Source of the DNA: Chryseobacterium sp. 18061 | Lineage (GTDB): Bacteria > Pseudomonadota > Gammaproteobacteria > Enterobacterales > Enterobacteriaceae | Reading direction: 5' to 3' | NCBI GenBank assembly: GCA_902706205.1 | Contig: CACSKA010000007.1 | Span: 1 to 64,000 of the forward strand | DNA: 64,000 nucleotides | In this document: piece by piece, positions 47,507 through 55,872 of the stretch | How the letters are laid out: every line of letters starts with the position of its first letter | Numbering within the stretch: the stretch's first letter is position 1 | Notes under the pieces: generated by a model | Databases searched by the model: none | The model's input: the letters and a program-made list of their open reading frames with translations, nothing else | Told to the model about the DNA's origin: nothing | Translations under genes and position numbers: made by a program

Positions 47507-48151
47507 TTAACCGATAGCCACCGGGAAGATAGACCCGAGGATCATCGCACCGAGGATAGCCCCGCCGGTGATCGGCTTTTGCCAGATGTAGAACAGTAAC
47601 GCGCCAACCAGAGAACCGATTCCGATAGGAATGGAGGCGGTCATCGCGCTGAGGATAATCAAAGGACCGAGGAAGCGGCCAGAGGCGTTACCCGCGCCCA
47701 TCATCACGTCGGCACCGTAGGTGGAGTCGCTCTGATTGATGGTGAACTTACGCGCCAGGATAATGATGTAGCCTACCGCCAAGCCCAGAATCAGACCGGT
47801 CGCCAGCGAAGCCGCAAAGTTAGCTACCGGGAAAACAATGCCTGCGCCCAGTAACAGTGCCGGAACCCCAAGACCAATACCGGTCTGGATGGCACCGCCG
47901 ATATCCAGAATCCCTACCAGCGAGCCTTCAATGATACGGGCGAACAGGAAGCTTGCGCCAAACGCGGCAACCGCACCGTATGCACCGGTGTCGATACCCG
48001 ATTTCAGCATCGCGACGAAAGCCACTTCGTTAAATGCGCCAATGCCGTACAGGTAATACATGTGTGTCCCGGCGAATACGCCAGCGGACAGCAGGCCGAC
48101 AAAGATCGGGAATGACCAGTCCGCGTACCAAAAACCTTTATTCTGTTCCAT
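47507..48151 (-). CDS. DUF4310-type integral membrane protein
   Basis: This 214-residue protein, which I recall as DUF4310, has about five or six hydrophobic helices (FPIFVGLLSAGVF, LVGILDIGGAIQTGIGLGVPALLLGAGI, LILGLAVGYIIIL, PIGIGSLVGALLFYIW, ILGAMILGSIFPVAIG) rich in glycine and alanine, as in PTS or ECF channel subunits. It carries no recognisable catalytic motif. Next to DUF4311 and in an amino-sugar-acid operon it is likely half of a transport channel; the transport mechanism is unknown. Confidence 0.8.
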   Translation of the reverse strand: MEQNKGFWYADWSFPIFVGLLSAGVFAGTHMYYLYGIGAFNEVAFVAMLKSGIDTGAYGAVAAFGASFLFARIIEGSLVGILDIGGAIQTGIGLGVPALLLGAGIVFPVANFAASLATGLILGLAVGYIIILARKFTINQSDSTYGADVMMGAGNASGRFLGPLIILSAMTASIPIGIGSLVGALLFYIWQKPITGGAILGAMILGSIFPVAIG

Positions 48152-48162
48152 GCGTTATCCCC

Positions 48163-48939
48163 TTATTTTCCGCTCATGGCGTTGTGAATCAGATCCAGCC
48201 AGTTCGGCACCGTCATGTGGAAGGATTCAATCACCTTCATGTCGAAGCCACGGAAGAAGGCACTCAGCACAAACAGAGCCACAATCGCGCCCATCATCAC
48301 TTTGGTGACACGATGCCAGCCGCTCTCTTCAACGCCTTTACCGATAAGGATACCCAGTACCAGGCCCGGTACGGCGTTACCCATAATGAGCTGCGCTGCG
48401 CCGCCGAAAATGGTCGCCCAGAAACCGGATTTCTTACCGGCATCAATCGCCGCCAGCCAGAAGATGACAGGCATGATGATGTTCACCAGCAGGTTGGCCG
48501 CAGGCACCAGCACTTTCACCGCAGTCACCTGCAGCGCTTCCGGTACTGCCGAGGCGGTAGAGTTCAGGAATGCCACCACGATCATGCCAATCACGCCGCA
48601 GGCAATCGCCATCTTTCTCGGGTCGTGCAGGGTTTCCGCCACGTTGCGGTTTTTGATCATCAGTGCCGCGGCACCCCAGTTCGGGATGATGCGGTGATCA
48701 ACGTCCTGAGTGAAGGCCCCCGCCGCCACTGAGGATGCCCAGGCGTTAAAGAAGAAGCCCAGACCAAAGGAGAAGTGGGAAGCCGGATCACCTTCACAGG
48801 AGTTCAGCTCACCCAACGTACGAAAAGCACCCATCCCTTGCGTGGTGGGCGCATGAAACATGCGTGCAGCTCCGGCACCCACACCGACGCCGACCAGGCC
48901 GCCAATGATGAGTGATTTAAAGAGAATAATCAGGAACAT
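48163..48939 (-). CDS. DUF4311-type integral membrane protein
   Basis: This 258-residue protein, which I recall as DUF4311, has a hydrophobic N-terminal helix (LIILFKSLIIGGLVGVGVGAGAA) and several later helices (IACGVIGMIVVAFLN, LLVNIIMPVIFWLAAI, VMMGAIVALFVLSAFF). The hydrophilic loop FHAPTTQGMGAFRTLGELNS is unusual and may be functional. It lies 11 bp before DUF4310. The pair is always together in my memory of related operons, so I infer a two-component permease. Confidence 0.8.
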   Translation of the reverse strand: MFLIILFKSLIIGGLVGVGVGAGAARMFHAPTTQGMGAFRTLGELNSCEGDPASHFSFGLGFFFNAWASSVAAGAFTQDVDHRIIPNWGAAALMIKNRNVAETLHDPRKMAIACGVIGMIVVAFLNSTASAVPEALQVTAVKVLVPAANLLVNIIMPVIFWLAAIDAGKKSGFWATIFGGAAQLIMGNAVPGLVLGILIGKGVEESGWHRVTKVMMGAIVALFVLSAFFRGFDMKVIESFHMTVPNWLDLIHNAMSGK

Positions 48940-48960
48940 GAGTCTGTCCTTTTCTAATGG

Positions 48961-49260
48961 TTATGTTGTCGTGACGAAATCCACTTTGTCGAGATTTAAC
49001 GCTGTCACGTTGACGGTGACATCCAGCTCAACGCTGAACGTGCGTCGCTCCCGGCGCAGAAAGATAAACAGAAATGCCTCTTTCCGGACCGATTCCTGCG
49101 CATGAACAACCGCCACGTCCTGTGGTTCGATGCGCAGTAAAATATGCGATGACGCTTTCATCACCGCACCCTGTACCTGGTTGAGAGCATCGGCGAAGGC
49201 GCGTGATTTGGCCTCACCTTTGCCCTTGACCCTCACCGTTGTGGTGAATTGTTCTTTCAT
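48961..49260 (-). CDS. DUF4312-type small protein
   Basis: This 99-residue soluble protein has an alternating beta-alpha pattern (TTTVRVKGKGEAKSRAFADAL, SHILLRIEPQDV, FLFIFLRRERRTFSVELDVTVNV) and no catalytic motif that I recognise. It sits 2 bp after the SFCGS gene and 21 bp before DUF4311. Its conservation in the cluster suggests an accessory subunit of the putative transporter; this is inference from position only. Confidence 0.72.
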   Translation of the reverse strand: MKEQFTTTVRVKGKGEAKSRAFADALNQVQGAVMKASSHILLRIEPQDVAVVHAQESVRKEAFLFIFLRRERRTFSVELDVTVNVTALNLDKVDFVTTT

Positions 49261-49262
49261 GC

Positions 49263-49625
49263 TTATGCGCCGTATTTCTTCTGCCAGGCTAGCACCAAAC
49301 GCTCGCCCAACTCTTCTTTATCCATAAAGCCGAAGCCCAGTACGTTCGCGCCTTCGTTAATTGCGGTAACGCCTTCATCCACTGAGCGCATGCCGTATTT
49401 TGCTTTGTAACCGTGCTTGGTCTGCGCGGTAATCGCACCTGCGCCACCGCTGCCGCAGAAGGAGATGCCGAAGGTGGCATTTTCTGCTTTCATCACGTCG
49501 CCCAGTTTCATATCAGCAGCAACGCCCGGCACGACTACCGCACGGCCACCGGCCTTTTCCACACCTGCTGCAACTTTCTGACCTTTGCCCAGACGATCGC
49601 CAATCACTACGGTAATTTGTTCCAT
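49263..49625 (-). CDS. Glycine-rich SFCGS-family protein
   Basis: This 120-residue protein starts MEQITVVIGDRLGKGQKV and has the signature GISFCGSGGAGAITA with cysteine C57, followed by KYGMRSVDEGV. The small size, single conserved cysteine in a glycine loop, and place beside two membrane proteins recall a PTS EIIB-like phosphocarrier, but the sequence is not a recognised EIIB and the idea is untested. The start at 49625 follows AAGGAG. Confidence 0.78.
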   Translation of the reverse strand: MEQITVVIGDRLGKGQKVAAGVEKAGGRAVVVPGVAADMKLGDVMKAENATFGISFCGSGGAGAITAQTKHGYKAKYGMRSVDEGVTAINEGANVLGFGFMDKEELGERLVLAWQKKYGA

Positions 49626-49636
49626 GTTTTTGCTCC

Positions 49637-49966
49637 TTAAAGGTTTTCTTTCGCCACTTCGAAGTGCACCGACAACAGCCAGGCTTCTTCATCCGGAAGG
49701 TTGCCGAACTGCGCTACCACTTCGCGGGCAAGCGACATTGAATCGGGTGAAATTTCTTCAAACAGGCTGGCTTCTACTTCTGGCAGCGGCTCGCCGGTAA
49801 TTGACCGGTGTGCCATTGCGCGGACATGAGATGTCAGCATTTGCTCCTGGACTGCGTTAGGGATGATGCCTTGACTCTTCAGCAGGCTGTAAACCTGACT
49901 CAGCATGCGTGTCGCAAGCTCTTCTGTCTGACTCCCAACGTCGGTAATGACTGCTCCGTTGTTCAC
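49637..49966 (-). CDS. Stand-alone PRD domain protein
   Basis: This protein has a single PTS regulation domain (about 109 aa from GTG 49966), with candidate phosphorylatable histidines in MLTSHVRAMAHRS and SVHFEVAKENL. It has no DNA- or RNA-binding domain, so it could act with the PRD regulator at the other end of the cluster. The frame is open back to GTG 50083, but the extra 39 residues are not PRD-like and cover the palindrome at 50036-50055, so I prefer the shorter start. It is the promoter-proximal gene of the operon. Confidence 0.7.
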   Translation of the reverse strand: MNNGAVITDVGSQTEELATRMLSQVYSLLKSQGIIPNAVQEQMLTSHVRAMAHRSITGEPLPEVEASLFEEISPDSMSLAREVVAQFGNLPDEEAWLLSVHFEVAKENL

Positions 49967-50035
49967 TCTTCTGACCCCGTTTGTTGCGTCTGACTTAAAA
50001 CTAACGTGAGCGGTGTTGGGTTTGTAGCGAGTTGT

Positions 50036-50135
50036 TTTCCACTTCGAAGTGGAAAGGGGAGAGGCGGGAGTGATCTGTCCCACATAATTTCACTGAATAC
50101 GGATTAAATGCTAGATAAGCGTGATGAATATCACG
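50036..50135 (-). promoter_or_regulatory. Control region of the dga-like operon: 20-bp palindrome and CRP-like site
   Basis: TTTCCACTTCGAAGTGGAAA (50036-50055) is a perfect 20-bp palindrome, a probable operator. CGTGATGAATATCACG (50120-50135) matches the CRP consensus TGTGA-N6-TCACA at eight of ten bases. Both lie upstream of the PRD gene; an assured -10 was not identified. The core CACTTCGAAGTG recurs at 49655-49666. Confidence 0.65.
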
Positions 50136-50250
50136 GGAAACGGCTGAAAAGAGAGCAGGAGAAAGTGGAAAAAATTTGCGGGCTTTCGTTTGAAACTGTG
50201 ATGTCGATAAGCTTTTGCGATGACGTTGCGGAAGGATTTGGGTAATGAAT

Positions 50251-50278
50251 CTGCCAGGGAAAGGGATTTCCCCGGCAG
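50251..50278 (-). terminator. Hairpin downstream of cybC
   Basis: CTGCCAGGGAAA/TTTCCCCGGCAG (50251-50278) forms a 12-pair stem with one mismatch, 23 bp past the cybC stop. It lacks a clear T tract, so it may protect the 3' end rather than terminate alone. Confidence 0.5.
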
Positions 50279-50301
50279 GATAACGTTATGCGAATACGAA
50301 A

Positions 50302-50685
50302 TTAACGGTATTTCTGGTGATAGGTGTTGCGGGTTCCCGCCAGATCCTTCGTCACGCCTTGCGCTTCCTTTATTTTACCTTCGTTGGCAAATTTGGTGGC
50401 GCTGTCAATCTGGCCGATCAGAATATCAAAACCGTGGCGGTAATCTTTCATTTCTGCGCTGTCTGCCGCTTTGTCTTCCAGTTTCGGTGGCGTTTGCTTC
50501 TGGGCATCGAGCGCCGCAGTACGCATTTTTCCGAGGGCGTCTTTCATCGCCGCGGCATCATTGGTTTTCTGCACGACTTTGAGGTTTTCGGACAAGGTGT
50601 CCATGTCATCGCCGAGGTCAGCAAACGCCGGGGCAGCACTCATCAGCGCCGTGACGGCCAATAAAGCCAGTACTTTCTTACGCAT
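50302..50685 (-). CDS. cybC: Soluble cytochrome b562
   Basis: Cytochrome b562 is a periplasmic four-helix-bundle heme protein of unclear electron-transfer role. The 127-residue precursor has a signal peptide ending AAPAFA. Mature-protein heme ligands are Met at precursor residue 28 (DLGDDM, mature M7) and His at 123 (NTYHQKYR, mature H102). In some E. coli strains the gene is degenerate; here it is intact. It follows pmbA on the same strand. Confidence 0.95.
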   Translation of the reverse strand: MRKKVLALLAVTALMSAAPAFADLGDDMDTLSENLKVVQKTNDAAAMKDALGKMRTAALDAQKQTPPKLEDKAADSAEMKDYRHGFDILIGQIDSATKFANEGKIKEAQGVTKDLAGTRNTYHQKYR

Positions 50686-50751
50686 TGCTCACTTCCTTTA
50701 TTATTATTTAACAGGCGTGGCGCGGCAGGTCGCGCCACCATGAGAACACTA

Positions 50752-52104
50752 TTATTGGCCGGCGATTTTCATTTCCGGCAGCAGTACGGAACCGCACTGA
50801 ATGTTGCTACGCGTTTCGATATCGTCGGCGACGGTCACGATATTACGCCACATATCTTTCAGGTTTCCGGCGATGGTGATTTCACTTACCGGATACTGGA
50901 TCTCACCGTTTTCAACCCAGAAGCCTGATGCTCCGCGAGAGTAATCTCCCGTTACGCCACTCACACCCTGTCCCATCAATTCGGTGACGACAAGACCGGT
51001 GCCCATCTCTTTAAGCAACTTTTCAAAACTCAAACCCTGACCCTGAATGCGCCAGTTATGAATGCCGCCAGCATGACCGGTGCTTTTCAACCCCAATTTG
51101 CGGGCAGAGTAGTTGGTCAGCAGCCATTGCGTCAGAATGCCGTCTTTAATGATGTCGCGACGTTCGGTGCGCACGCCTTCGCTGTCGAAAGGCGTCGATG
51201 CCAGGCCTTTCAGCAGGTGCGGATGCTCTTCAATAGTCAGCCATTCCGGCAGAATTTGCTGTCCGAGTGAGTCCAGCAGGAACGTGGATTTACGGTATAC
51301 CGCGCCACCAGCAATGGCGCCGACCAGGTGGCCAAATAGCCCGGTTGCGACTTCATTGGCAAAAATCACGGGTGCTTTCATGGTCGACAATTTACGCGGC
51401 GACAGGCGAGACAGTGTGCGCTGTGCGCAGTCCGCACCGACCGATTCCGGGTCAAGCAGGTCGCCCATCGCGCGGCCAATGGTGTACGCATAGTCGCGTT
51501 CCATGTCGCCATTTTCTTCAGCGATAACACAGCTCGACAGTGAATGGCGGGTGGAGCAATAGCTCTGCAGCATGCCGTGGCTGTTGCCGAACACTTTCAC
51601 GCCGTAGTGGCTGTTGAAGCTGCCGCCTTCGGTATTGGTGATGCGTTTGTCTGCCTTCAACGCCGCTTGTTCAGCGCGCGCGGCCAGCTCAATGGCTTCG
51701 TCCGGCGTCACTTCTGCCGGATGGAACAGGTCGAGATCCGGCGCATCAAAGGCCAGTAACTCCTTTTCCGCCACGCCCGCGTACGGGTCCGGCGAGGTAT
51801 AACGTGCGATATCCAGTGCGGCCTGTACGGTACGCGCGACGGCGTCCGGGCTTAAATCCGTGGTGGACGCGCTGCCTTTGCGATTCTGATGGTAAACCGT
51901 AATCCCCAGGGCGCCGTCGCTGTTAAATTCGACGTTCTCCACTTCGCCGTAGCGCGTGCTGACGCTGATCCCGGTCGATTTACTGACTCCGACCTCTGCA
52001 CTATCAGACTTGCCTGCCGCCAGTTCGAGGGCGGTGGAGACGGCTTTTTCCAGTGCTTTACGCTGTTCTGCAACCTGTGTGATTACTTTCATCGCTAATG
52101 CCAT
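50752..52104 (-). CDS. pmbA: Metalloprotease subunit PmbA (TldE)
   Basis: PmbA/TldE forms a heterodimer with TldD that degrades unfolded peptides, matures microcin B17 and affects CcdA stability. The 450 residues start MALAMKVI as in E. coli. TldE lacks the HEXXH metal motif of TldD and is the non-catalytic partner; the [22 protein letters not shown] segment and the C-terminal [18 protein letters not shown] are the conserved parts. tldD is not in this window. Confidence 0.97.
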   Translation of the reverse strand: MALAMKVITQVAEQRKALEKAVSTALELAAGKSDSAEVGVSKSTGISVSTRYGEVENVEFNSDGALGITVYHQNRKGSASTTDLSPDAVARTVQAALDIARYTSPDPYAGVAEKELLAFDAPDLDLFHPAEVTPDEAIELAARAEQAALKADKRITNTEGGSFNSHYGVKVFGNSHGMLQSYCSTRHSLSSCVIAEENGDMERDYAYTIGRAMGDLLDPESVGADCAQRTLSRLSPRKLSTMKAPVIFANEVATGLFGHLVGAIAGGAVYRKSTFLLDSLGQQILPEWLTIEEHPHLLKGLASTPFDSEGVRTERRDIIKDGILTQWLLTNYSARKLGLKSTGHAGGIHNWRIQGQGLSFEKLLKEMGTGLVVTELMGQGVSGVTGDYSRGASGFWVENGEIQYPVSEITIAGNLKDMWRNIVTVADDIETRSNIQCGSVLLPEMKIAGQ

Positions 52105-52150
52105 AATGTAGAAAGGAGTTTATTGAAGTCTAACAGAAATACTCGAAATA

Positions 52151-52332
52151 ATTCGAGTTGCAGGACAACACGCCTATGGCGCATTGAACAGCGCTTGCGC
52201 TGGCCTCGTAGGGGGTGAGGTCCGTATGGACCGAATAACGCGGCAAAGATGTGAGCCCCTGGAGCTTACTCAAGTAAGTGACCGGGGCGAGCAACTGTAG
52301 CCAACGAACTTGCAGCTTGAAGTATACGAGTA
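52151..52332. repeat. ERIC element with internal insertion, between pmbA and darP
   Basis: It begins ATTCGAGTTGCAGGA and ends GCAGCTTGAAGTATACGAG, with the ERIC core GAGCTTACTCAAGTAAGTGA at about 52263-52282. About 70 bp (from ACAACACGCC to ACCGAATAAC) separates the opening arm from GCGGCAAAGATGTGAG, so it is longer than the standard 127-bp unit. It lies in the divergent promoter region. Confidence 0.88.
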
Positions 52333-52393
52333 GAACCGTTTTTCAGTGCGCACCTTAACTGATAACATGTGTCTCTTTTTTTAGGAGCCTGAG

Positions 52394-52948
52394 ATGACAA
52401 AGCAGCCCGAAGACTGGCTCGACGACGTGCCCGGTGATAACGAGATCGACGATGAAGATAATGAAATCATCTGGGTCAGTAAAAGTGAAATTAAACGCGA
52501 CGCCGAGGAATTAAAAGATCTCGGGGCCGAAATCGTAGAGCTGGGTAAAAACGCGCTGGACAAAATCCCGCTCGATGACGACCTGCGTGCCGCCGTTGAA
52601 CTGGCACAGCGTATCAAGAAAGAAGGCCGTCGCCGTCAGATGCAGCTGATCGGAAAAATGCTGCGTCAGCGTGACGTAGACCCAATCCGTCAGGCACTCG
52701 ACAAGCTGAAAAACCGCCACAACCAGCAGGTTGCTCTGTTCCACAAACTGGAACAACTGCGCGATCGTCTGGTGGATGAAGGGGATGACGCGGTAGCGGA
52801 AGTACTGAGTCTGTGGCCGAATGCCGATCGTCAGCAGCTACGTTCGCTTATCCGTAACGCGAAGAAAGAGAAAGAAGGTAACAAACCGCCGAAATCTTCG
52901 CGTCTGATTTTCCAGTATCTGCGCGAACTGACCGAAAACGCCGGCTAA
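52394..52948 (+). CDS. darP: Ribosome biogenesis factor DarP (YjgA)
   Basis: This 184-residue protein (183 in E. coli) joins late 50S assembly intermediates and promotes peptidyl transferase centre maturation. It is acidic at the N-terminus ([15 protein letters not shown]), then helical and basic ([37 protein letters not shown]). ATG 52394 has TTAGGAG upstream. Divergent from pmbA and convergent with mpl. Confidence 0.95.
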   Translation: MTKQPEDWLDDVPGDNEIDDEDNEIIWVSKSEIKRDAEELKDLGAEIVELGKNALDKIPLDDDLRAAVELAQRIKKEGRRRQMQLIGKMLRQRDVDPIRQALDKLKNRHNQQVALFHKLEQLRDRLVDEGDDAVAEVLSLWPNADRQQLRSLIRNAKKEKEGNKPPKSSRLIFQYLRELTENAG

Positions 52949-53027
52949 GTCGTTACCGGATGGCGCTGCGCTTATCCGGCCTACGATGTTGTAGGCCCGG
53001 TAAGCAAAGCACCACCGGGCGTGTTGA
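52949..53027. repeat. BIME between convergent darP and mpl
   Basis: Inverted units TTACCGGATGGCGCTGCGCTTATCCGGCC and GTAGGCCCGGTAAGCAAAGCACCACCGGGC lie at about 52953-53022. Confidence 0.85.
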
Positions 53028-54401
53028 TTACTCTGCCGCTTCCGCTTTTTTAGCCAGCATATCCAGCAGTTTCTGATGGATGCCACCGAAACCACCGTTG
53101 CTCATCACCAGAATGTGATCACCCGGCTGCACGGATTTCGCGATCATGTCGACCAGCGTATCTACGTCAGCACTGCAATGTGCAGGCTGAATGCAGGCTT
53201 CCGCCACTTCCGCGACCTGCCACGGAATATGCTGCGGTTGTAGCAGGAATACTTCATCGGCACGGCCAAGAGACGGTGCAAGGTCGTCTTTGCAGATACC
53301 CATTTTCATGGTGTTAGAACGCGGCTCCAGCACAGCGAGAATACGCGCCGTTCCGCCGACTTTGCCACGCAGCGCCTGCAGCGTCGCGAGGATGGCGGTT
53401 GGATGGTGCGCGAAATCGTCGTACACGGTAACGCCGTTGGCTTCGCCACGCAGTTCCAGACGACGACGGGCGTTGACGAACGACCCCAGCGCCTCTGCCG
53501 CATCGGCAGGCTTCACACCTACGTGACGCGCGGCAGCAATCGCCATCAGGCCATTGTGCATGTTGTGCTCGCCCACCAGGCCCCATTTCACCTGACCGAC
53601 TTTTTCACCGTCGAGGAACACTCCCCATTCGGCGGCATCAGTGGTGATTTTCTTCGCCTGCCAGTGACCCTGTTCACCCACCAGCTCCTGCTCGCTCCAG
53701 CAGCCCATCGCCAGCGTTTGCTTCAGGTTGATGTCGTTTTCCGGCACGATAATACGGCCCTGGCCCGGTACGATGCGCACCAGGTGATGGAACTGTTTCT
53801 GAATCGCTTTCAGATCGTCAAAAATATCCGCGTGATCGAACTCAAGGTTGTTGAGGATCAGCGTGCGCGGGCAGTAATGCACGAATTTGGAACGCTTGTC
53901 GAAGAACGCACAGTCATATTCATCGGCTTCAATCACGAAGAACGGGCTGTCGCCCAGACGCGCGGATACGTCGAAGTTGCCCGGTACGCCGCCGATCACG
54001 AAACCTGGTTTGTAGCCGCAGGCTTCGAGGATCCACGTCGCCATCCCGGCGGTAGTGGTTTTGCCATGGGTGCCCGCAACGGCCACGACCCAGCGGTCGC
54101 GCAGTACAAAGTCATGCAGCCACTGCGGGCCGGACATGTACGGAATGTTTTTCTCAAGCACGGCTTCAACGCACGGATTGCCACGGGTCATGGCGTTTCC
54201 AATGATGACCAGATCCGGCTGAGGCTCGAGCTGGCTCGCGTCATAGCCCTGAATCAGGTCAATGCCCTGCTCTTCCAGCAGCGTGCTCATCGGTGGATAC
54301 ACATTGGCGTCCGAACCAGTCACTTCATGGCCCAGGGAACGTGCCAGCATCGCCAGCCCGCCCATAAAAGTGCCACAAATCCCCAAAATATGAATGCGCA
54401 T
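53028..54401 (-). CDS. mpl: UDP-MurNAc:L-Ala-gamma-D-Glu-meso-Dap ligase
   Basis: Mpl recycles murein tripeptide by ligating it to UDP-MurNAc, feeding peptidoglycan synthesis. The 457-residue Mur ligase has the ATP-binding motif AGTHGKTTTAGM (about 110-121), the EADEYDCAFFDKRSKF central motif and the DDFAHHPTAI C-terminal signature. Length is the same as E. coli. It is divergent from fbp. Confidence 0.97.
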   Translation of the reverse strand: MRIHILGICGTFMGGLAMLARSLGHEVTGSDANVYPPMSTLLEEQGIDLIQGYDASQLEPQPDLVIIGNAMTRGNPCVEAVLEKNIPYMSGPQWLHDFVLRDRWVVAVAGTHGKTTTAGMATWILEACGYKPGFVIGGVPGNFDVSARLGDSPFFVIEADEYDCAFFDKRSKFVHYCPRTLILNNLEFDHADIFDDLKAIQKQFHHLVRIVPGQGRIIVPENDINLKQTLAMGCWSEQELVGEQGHWQAKKITTDAAEWGVFLDGEKVGQVKWGLVGEHNMHNGLMAIAAARHVGVKPADAAEALGSFVNARRRLELRGEANGVTVYDDFAHHPTAILATLQALRGKVGGTARILAVLEPRSNTMKMGICKDDLAPSLGRADEVFLLQPQHIPWQVAEVAEACIQPAHCSADVDTLVDMIAKSVQPGDHILVMSNGGFGGIHQKLLDMLAKKAEAAE

Positions 54402-54581
54402 ACGTCATTATCCCTCTTTCATTAGCCGCGTATTTTACCCTCATGTGAGCGGGCTAAGAAACGCATTTCGGTTAATTCCGTAATTTGCTGGCGCGATTCA
54501 CCATTACGCGGGATTTTGAATGTTTGTTAAGATTGTTGGACATTAACCGCTTTACTCAACATCAAATGCAGGGAAAGTGTT

Positions 54582-55580
54582 ATGAAAACGTTAGGTGAAT
54601 TTATTGTCGAAAAGCAGCACGAGTTCTCTCATGCGACCGGGGAGCTCACTGCTTTGCTGTCGGCAATAAAGCTCGGCGCCAAGATCATCCACCGCGATAT
54701 CAACAAGGCCGGTCTGGTCGATATCCTGGGTGCCAGCGGGGCTGAAAATATTCAGGGCGAAACGCAGCAGAAGCTGGACCTGTTCGCCAATGAAAAGCTG
54801 AAAGCCGCACTGAGAGCCCGTGATATCGTGGCCGGGATTGCCTCCGAAGAAGAAGACGACATTGTTGTTTTCGACGGCTGCGAGCACGCCAAATACGTGG
54901 TGTTGATGGATCCGCTGGACGGTTCGTCCAACATCGACGTTAACGTCTCCGTCGGCACCATTTTCTCCATCTACCGTCGCGTGACGCCTGTCGGCACACC
55001 GGTAACTGAAGAAGATTTCCTGCAACCCGGCAATAAACAGGTCGCGGCGGGTTATGTGGTTTACGGCTCCTCGACTATGCTGGTGTACACCACCGGCTGC
55101 GGCGTGCACGCCTTCACCTACGACCCTTCGCTCGGCGTATTCTGCCTGTGCCAGGAGCGCATGCGCTTCCCGAATAAGGGCAACACCTATTCGATCAACG
55201 AAGGCAACTACATCAAATTCCCGATGGGCGTGAAGAAGTATCTGAAGTTCTGTCAGGAAGAAGATAAGAACACCCAGCGCCCGTATACCTCGCGCTACAT
55301 TGGCTCACTGGTGGCAGATTTCCACCGTAACCTGCTGAAGGGTGGCATTTATTTGTACCCAAGCACCGCCAGCCACCCGGAAGGGAAACTGCGTCTGCTG
55401 TACGAATGCAACCCGATGGCCTTCCTTGCCGAGCAGGCGGGCGGTAAGGCCAGCGACGGTAAAGACCGCATTCTGGATATCGTTCCGGATACGCTGCACC
55501 AGCGCCGTCCGTTCTTCGTCGGTAACGAGCATATGGTCGACGATGTGGAACGCTTAATTCGCGAGTTCCCGGAGGCGTAA
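54582..55580 (+). CDS. fbp: Fructose-1,6-bisphosphatase class I
   Basis: Fbp dephosphorylates fructose-1,6-bisphosphate in gluconeogenesis. The 332-residue protein has the metal-binding motif [13 protein letters not shown] (about 108-120), [12 protein letters not shown] and [20 protein letters not shown]. It is inhibited by AMP in E. coli. ATG 54582 follows AGGGAAAG. Convergent with the chemoreceptor gene across a repeat array. Confidence 0.97.
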   Translation: MKTLGEFIVEKQHEFSHATGELTALLSAIKLGAKIIHRDINKAGLVDILGASGAENIQGETQQKLDLFANEKLKAALRARDIVAGIASEEEDDIVVFDGCEHAKYVVLMDPLDGSSNIDVNVSVGTIFSIYRRVTPVGTPVTEEDFLQPGNKQVAAGYVVYGSSTMLVYTTGCGVHAFTYDPSLGVFCLCQERMRFPNKGNTYSINEGNYIKFPMGVKKYLKFCQEEDKNTQRPYTSRYIGSLVADFHRNLLKGGIYLYPSTASHPEGKLRLLYECNPMAFLAEQAGGKASDGKDRILDIVPDTLHQRRPFFVGNEHMVDDVERLIREFPEA

Positions 55581-55592
55581 TCGGTTTGCGTT

Positions 55593-55862
55593 TCCCCTCT
55601 CCCCGACCCTCTCCCTGAGGGAGAGGGAGAAAACAAAAAATCGGCAGCGCCATTCTTCCTGTAGGTGAGGGAGAAAACAAAAAACCGGCAGCGCCCTTCT
55701 TCCTGTAGGTGAGGGAGAAAACAAAAAACCGGCAGCGCCCTTCTTCCTGTAGGTGAGGGAGAAAACAAAAAACCGGCAGCGCCCTTCTTCCTGAGTGAAA
55801 GACTGAAAATAAAATACCGATCGGTTCCCTCTCCCTGTGGGAGAGGGTTAGGGAGAGGGCAT
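55593..55862. repeat. 44-bp tandem repeat array (about 3.8 copies) within a palindromic repeat
   Basis: Units start at 55627, 55671, 55715 and 55759, each beginning GAGAAAACAAAAAA(T/C)CGGCA and ending TGTAGGTGAGG. The fourth stops after about 35 bases. Units 2-4 are identical where they overlap; unit 1 has two substitutions. The array lies between CCCTCTCCCTGAGGGAGAGG (from 55607) and CCCTCTCCCTGTGGGAGAGG (from 55829), two palindromes of the family also seen at 44.3 kb. The region separates fbp from the convergent chemoreceptor gene and codes for nothing I recognise. Confidence 0.95.
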
Positions 55863-55872
55863 CAGACGATGG

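Noticed and set aside
49967..50083. Longer PRD protein starting at GTG 50083
   Set aside because: The extra residues are not PRD-like and would place the 20-bp palindrome in coding sequence. It is not fully excluded.
55627..55793. The 44-bp repeats as a CRISPR array
   Set aside because: The copies are directly adjacent with no variable spacers, and no cas genes are in the window.
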